A stretch of 64,000 bases of DNA from Clostridiales bacterium PH28_bin88 (GTDB taxonomy: Bacteria; Bacillota; PH28-bin88). The DNA lies in the NCBI GenBank assembly GCA_000987045.1, contig LAKY01000071.1:1-64000 (forward strand). The letters run 5' to 3'. The position numbers and the translations under genes are program-made. Below the pieces are notes generated by a model. It searched no databases, was not told where the DNA came from, and saw only the letters and a program-made list of their open reading frames with translations. Shown here piece by piece: positions 63,353 to 64,000 of the stretch (its first letter is position 1; each line of letters begins with the position of its first letter).

Positions 63353-64000
63353 GTGAATCAGTCTTTAGGCAAGAAATTCCTCGCCGAATTGATCGGCACC
63401 TGGATGCTGGTCTTCATCGGGGCAGGTTCAGCGGTGGTTACTTTACTGCTGTCCCAGGGTGAAAAATTTGCCTCCAATTTTAATATCGGTATCGGCGCCC
63501 TGGGCGGACTGGGCGACTGGCTGGCCATAGGTATGGCCTTCGGAATTGCCGTAACGGCTGCTATTTATATTTTTGGTCCTATTTCCGGCTGCCACATCAA
63601 TCCGGCCGTTACCGTCGCCCTGTGGGCCACCAAACGCTTTCCCACCAGGGAACTGGTTCCTTATATTGTTGCTCAACTGGCCGGCGCTTCCCTGGGGGCA
63701 CTGACCCTGGTGGCGATCCTCGGCTCCAGGGCCGCCACCGTCGGTGGTCTGGGCGCCACCGCGCCCTTTCCCGGGGTGTCGGACGGTCAGGCGGTTATCG
63801 CCGAAGCGGCAGGGACCTTTATTTTAATGCTGACGATCATGGGTGTAGCCGTTAGCAAGAAGGCGCCACCCGGCTGGGCGGGGCTGATTATCGGCCTGAT
63901 TGTCGCCGGTGTCATTACCACCACCGCCAACTTTGCCGGCTCATCGTTGAACCCCGCCCGTACTTTCGGGCCCTATCTGATCGACTTCCTGGTCGGCGGG
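63353..64000 (+). CDS. MIP-family aquaporin/glycerol-type channel, 3' end outside window
   Basis: 216 codons up to the window end; GTG start 63353 after AGGAGGAG. Both NPA boxes are present: CHINPAVTVAL and SSLNPARTFGPYL. Six-helix MIP topology begins FLAELIGTWMLVFIGAGSAV. The residue before the second box region is compatible with an aquaporin-like channel, but selectivity (water, glycerol, methanol, other small neutral solutes) cannot be read reliably. Cotranscription with the DUF2193 gene suggests uptake or release of a small neutral substrate or product of that enzyme. Confidence 0.9.
   Translation, partial: MNQSLGKKFLAELIGTWMLVFIGAGSAVVTLLLSQGEKFASNFNIGIGALGGLGDWLAIGMAFGIAVTAAIYIFGPISGCHINPAVTVALWATKRFPTRELVPYIVAQLAGASLGALTLVAILGSRAATVGGLGATAPFPGVSDGQAVIAEAAGTFILMLTIMGVAVSKKAPPGWAGLIIGLIVAGVITTTANFAGSSLNPARTFGPYLIDFLVGG

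Noticed and set aside
1..64000. CRISPR arrays, tRNA, rRNA genes, insertion sequences or prophage
   Set aside because: I saw no regular spaced repeats, tRNA cloverleaf motifs, rRNA sequence, transposase or integrase in the window.

Overview
The window looks like chromosome from a thermophilic or anaerobic, endospore-forming Firmicute of the Desulfotomaculum/Pelotomaculum/Moorella type. Evidence: a prkA-yhbH-spoVR sporulation operon, an alpha/beta small acid-soluble spore protein, a sigI-rsgI pair, a LipM-type octanoyltransferase beside a two-subunit (gcvPA/gcvPB) glycine cleavage operon under a glycine riboswitch, and strong AGGAGG-type ribosome sites. Species cannot be named from the sequence alone.

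Layout. 1-9.2 kb is a decayed, less GC-rich accessory region of secreted, lipoprotein and small membrane genes. Many contain WD40-like (PD40) beta-propeller repeats, and at least six are frameshifted or truncated. 9.3-14.8 kb (minus strand) is glycine cleavage: tandem glycine riboswitch, gcvT, gcvH, gcvPA, gcvPB, lipM. 15.2-18.1 kb holds a spore protein and a DUF2680 gene divergent from sigI-rsgI, with near-identical SigI-like promoter elements facing both ways. 18.2-21.8 kb is metal homeostasis: a Fur box with a small ORF, then a Fur/Zur regulator and a znuACB zinc transporter. 21.9-23.8 kb is hflK-hflC. 23.9-31.5 kb holds a RelE/AbrB pair, prkA-yhbH-spoVR, a DUF4258/YgiT pair and a collapsed duplicate of the prkA...spoVR locus. 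31.5-36.6 kb is a MacAB-like ABC efflux operon with its TetR regulator. 36.7-38.8 kb is a two-component system. 38.9-42.4 kb has an aminotransferase (possible MfnC), folE, folK, a rearranged folB and panD.

The striking part is 42.9-64 kb, a nearly complete tetrahydromethanopterin (H4MPT)/methanofuran (MFR) C1 module, best known from methanogens and methylotrophic Proteobacteria. It encodes cofactor synthesis: a DmrX-like flavoprotein, a dihydropteroate-synthase-like protein, beta-RFAP synthase, an MptN-like ligase, a CitG-like protein, and MfnB, MfnE, MfnF and MfnD. It also encodes the C1 route from methylene-H4MPT to CO2: MtdB, Mch, Ftr and formylmethanofuran dehydrogenase subunits D, B, A and C. 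FmdB keeps its iron-sulfur cysteines and the putative Mo/W-ligand cysteine, so this looks like a true redox formylmethanofuran dehydrogenase and not the hydrolytic Fhc complex of Methylorubrum.

A sigma-54 enhancer-binding regulator closes the cluster. I see sigma-54 promoters (GG-N10-GC) upstream of the first cofactor gene and of a final operon encoding a DUF2193 protein and an aquaporin. My reading is a sigma-54-controlled C1 oxidation (or CO2 reduction) regulon in which the DUF2193 protein and the channel handle the unknown substrate. No formaldehyde-activating enzyme, MfnA, or ferredoxin subunit FmdF/FmdG lies in the window.
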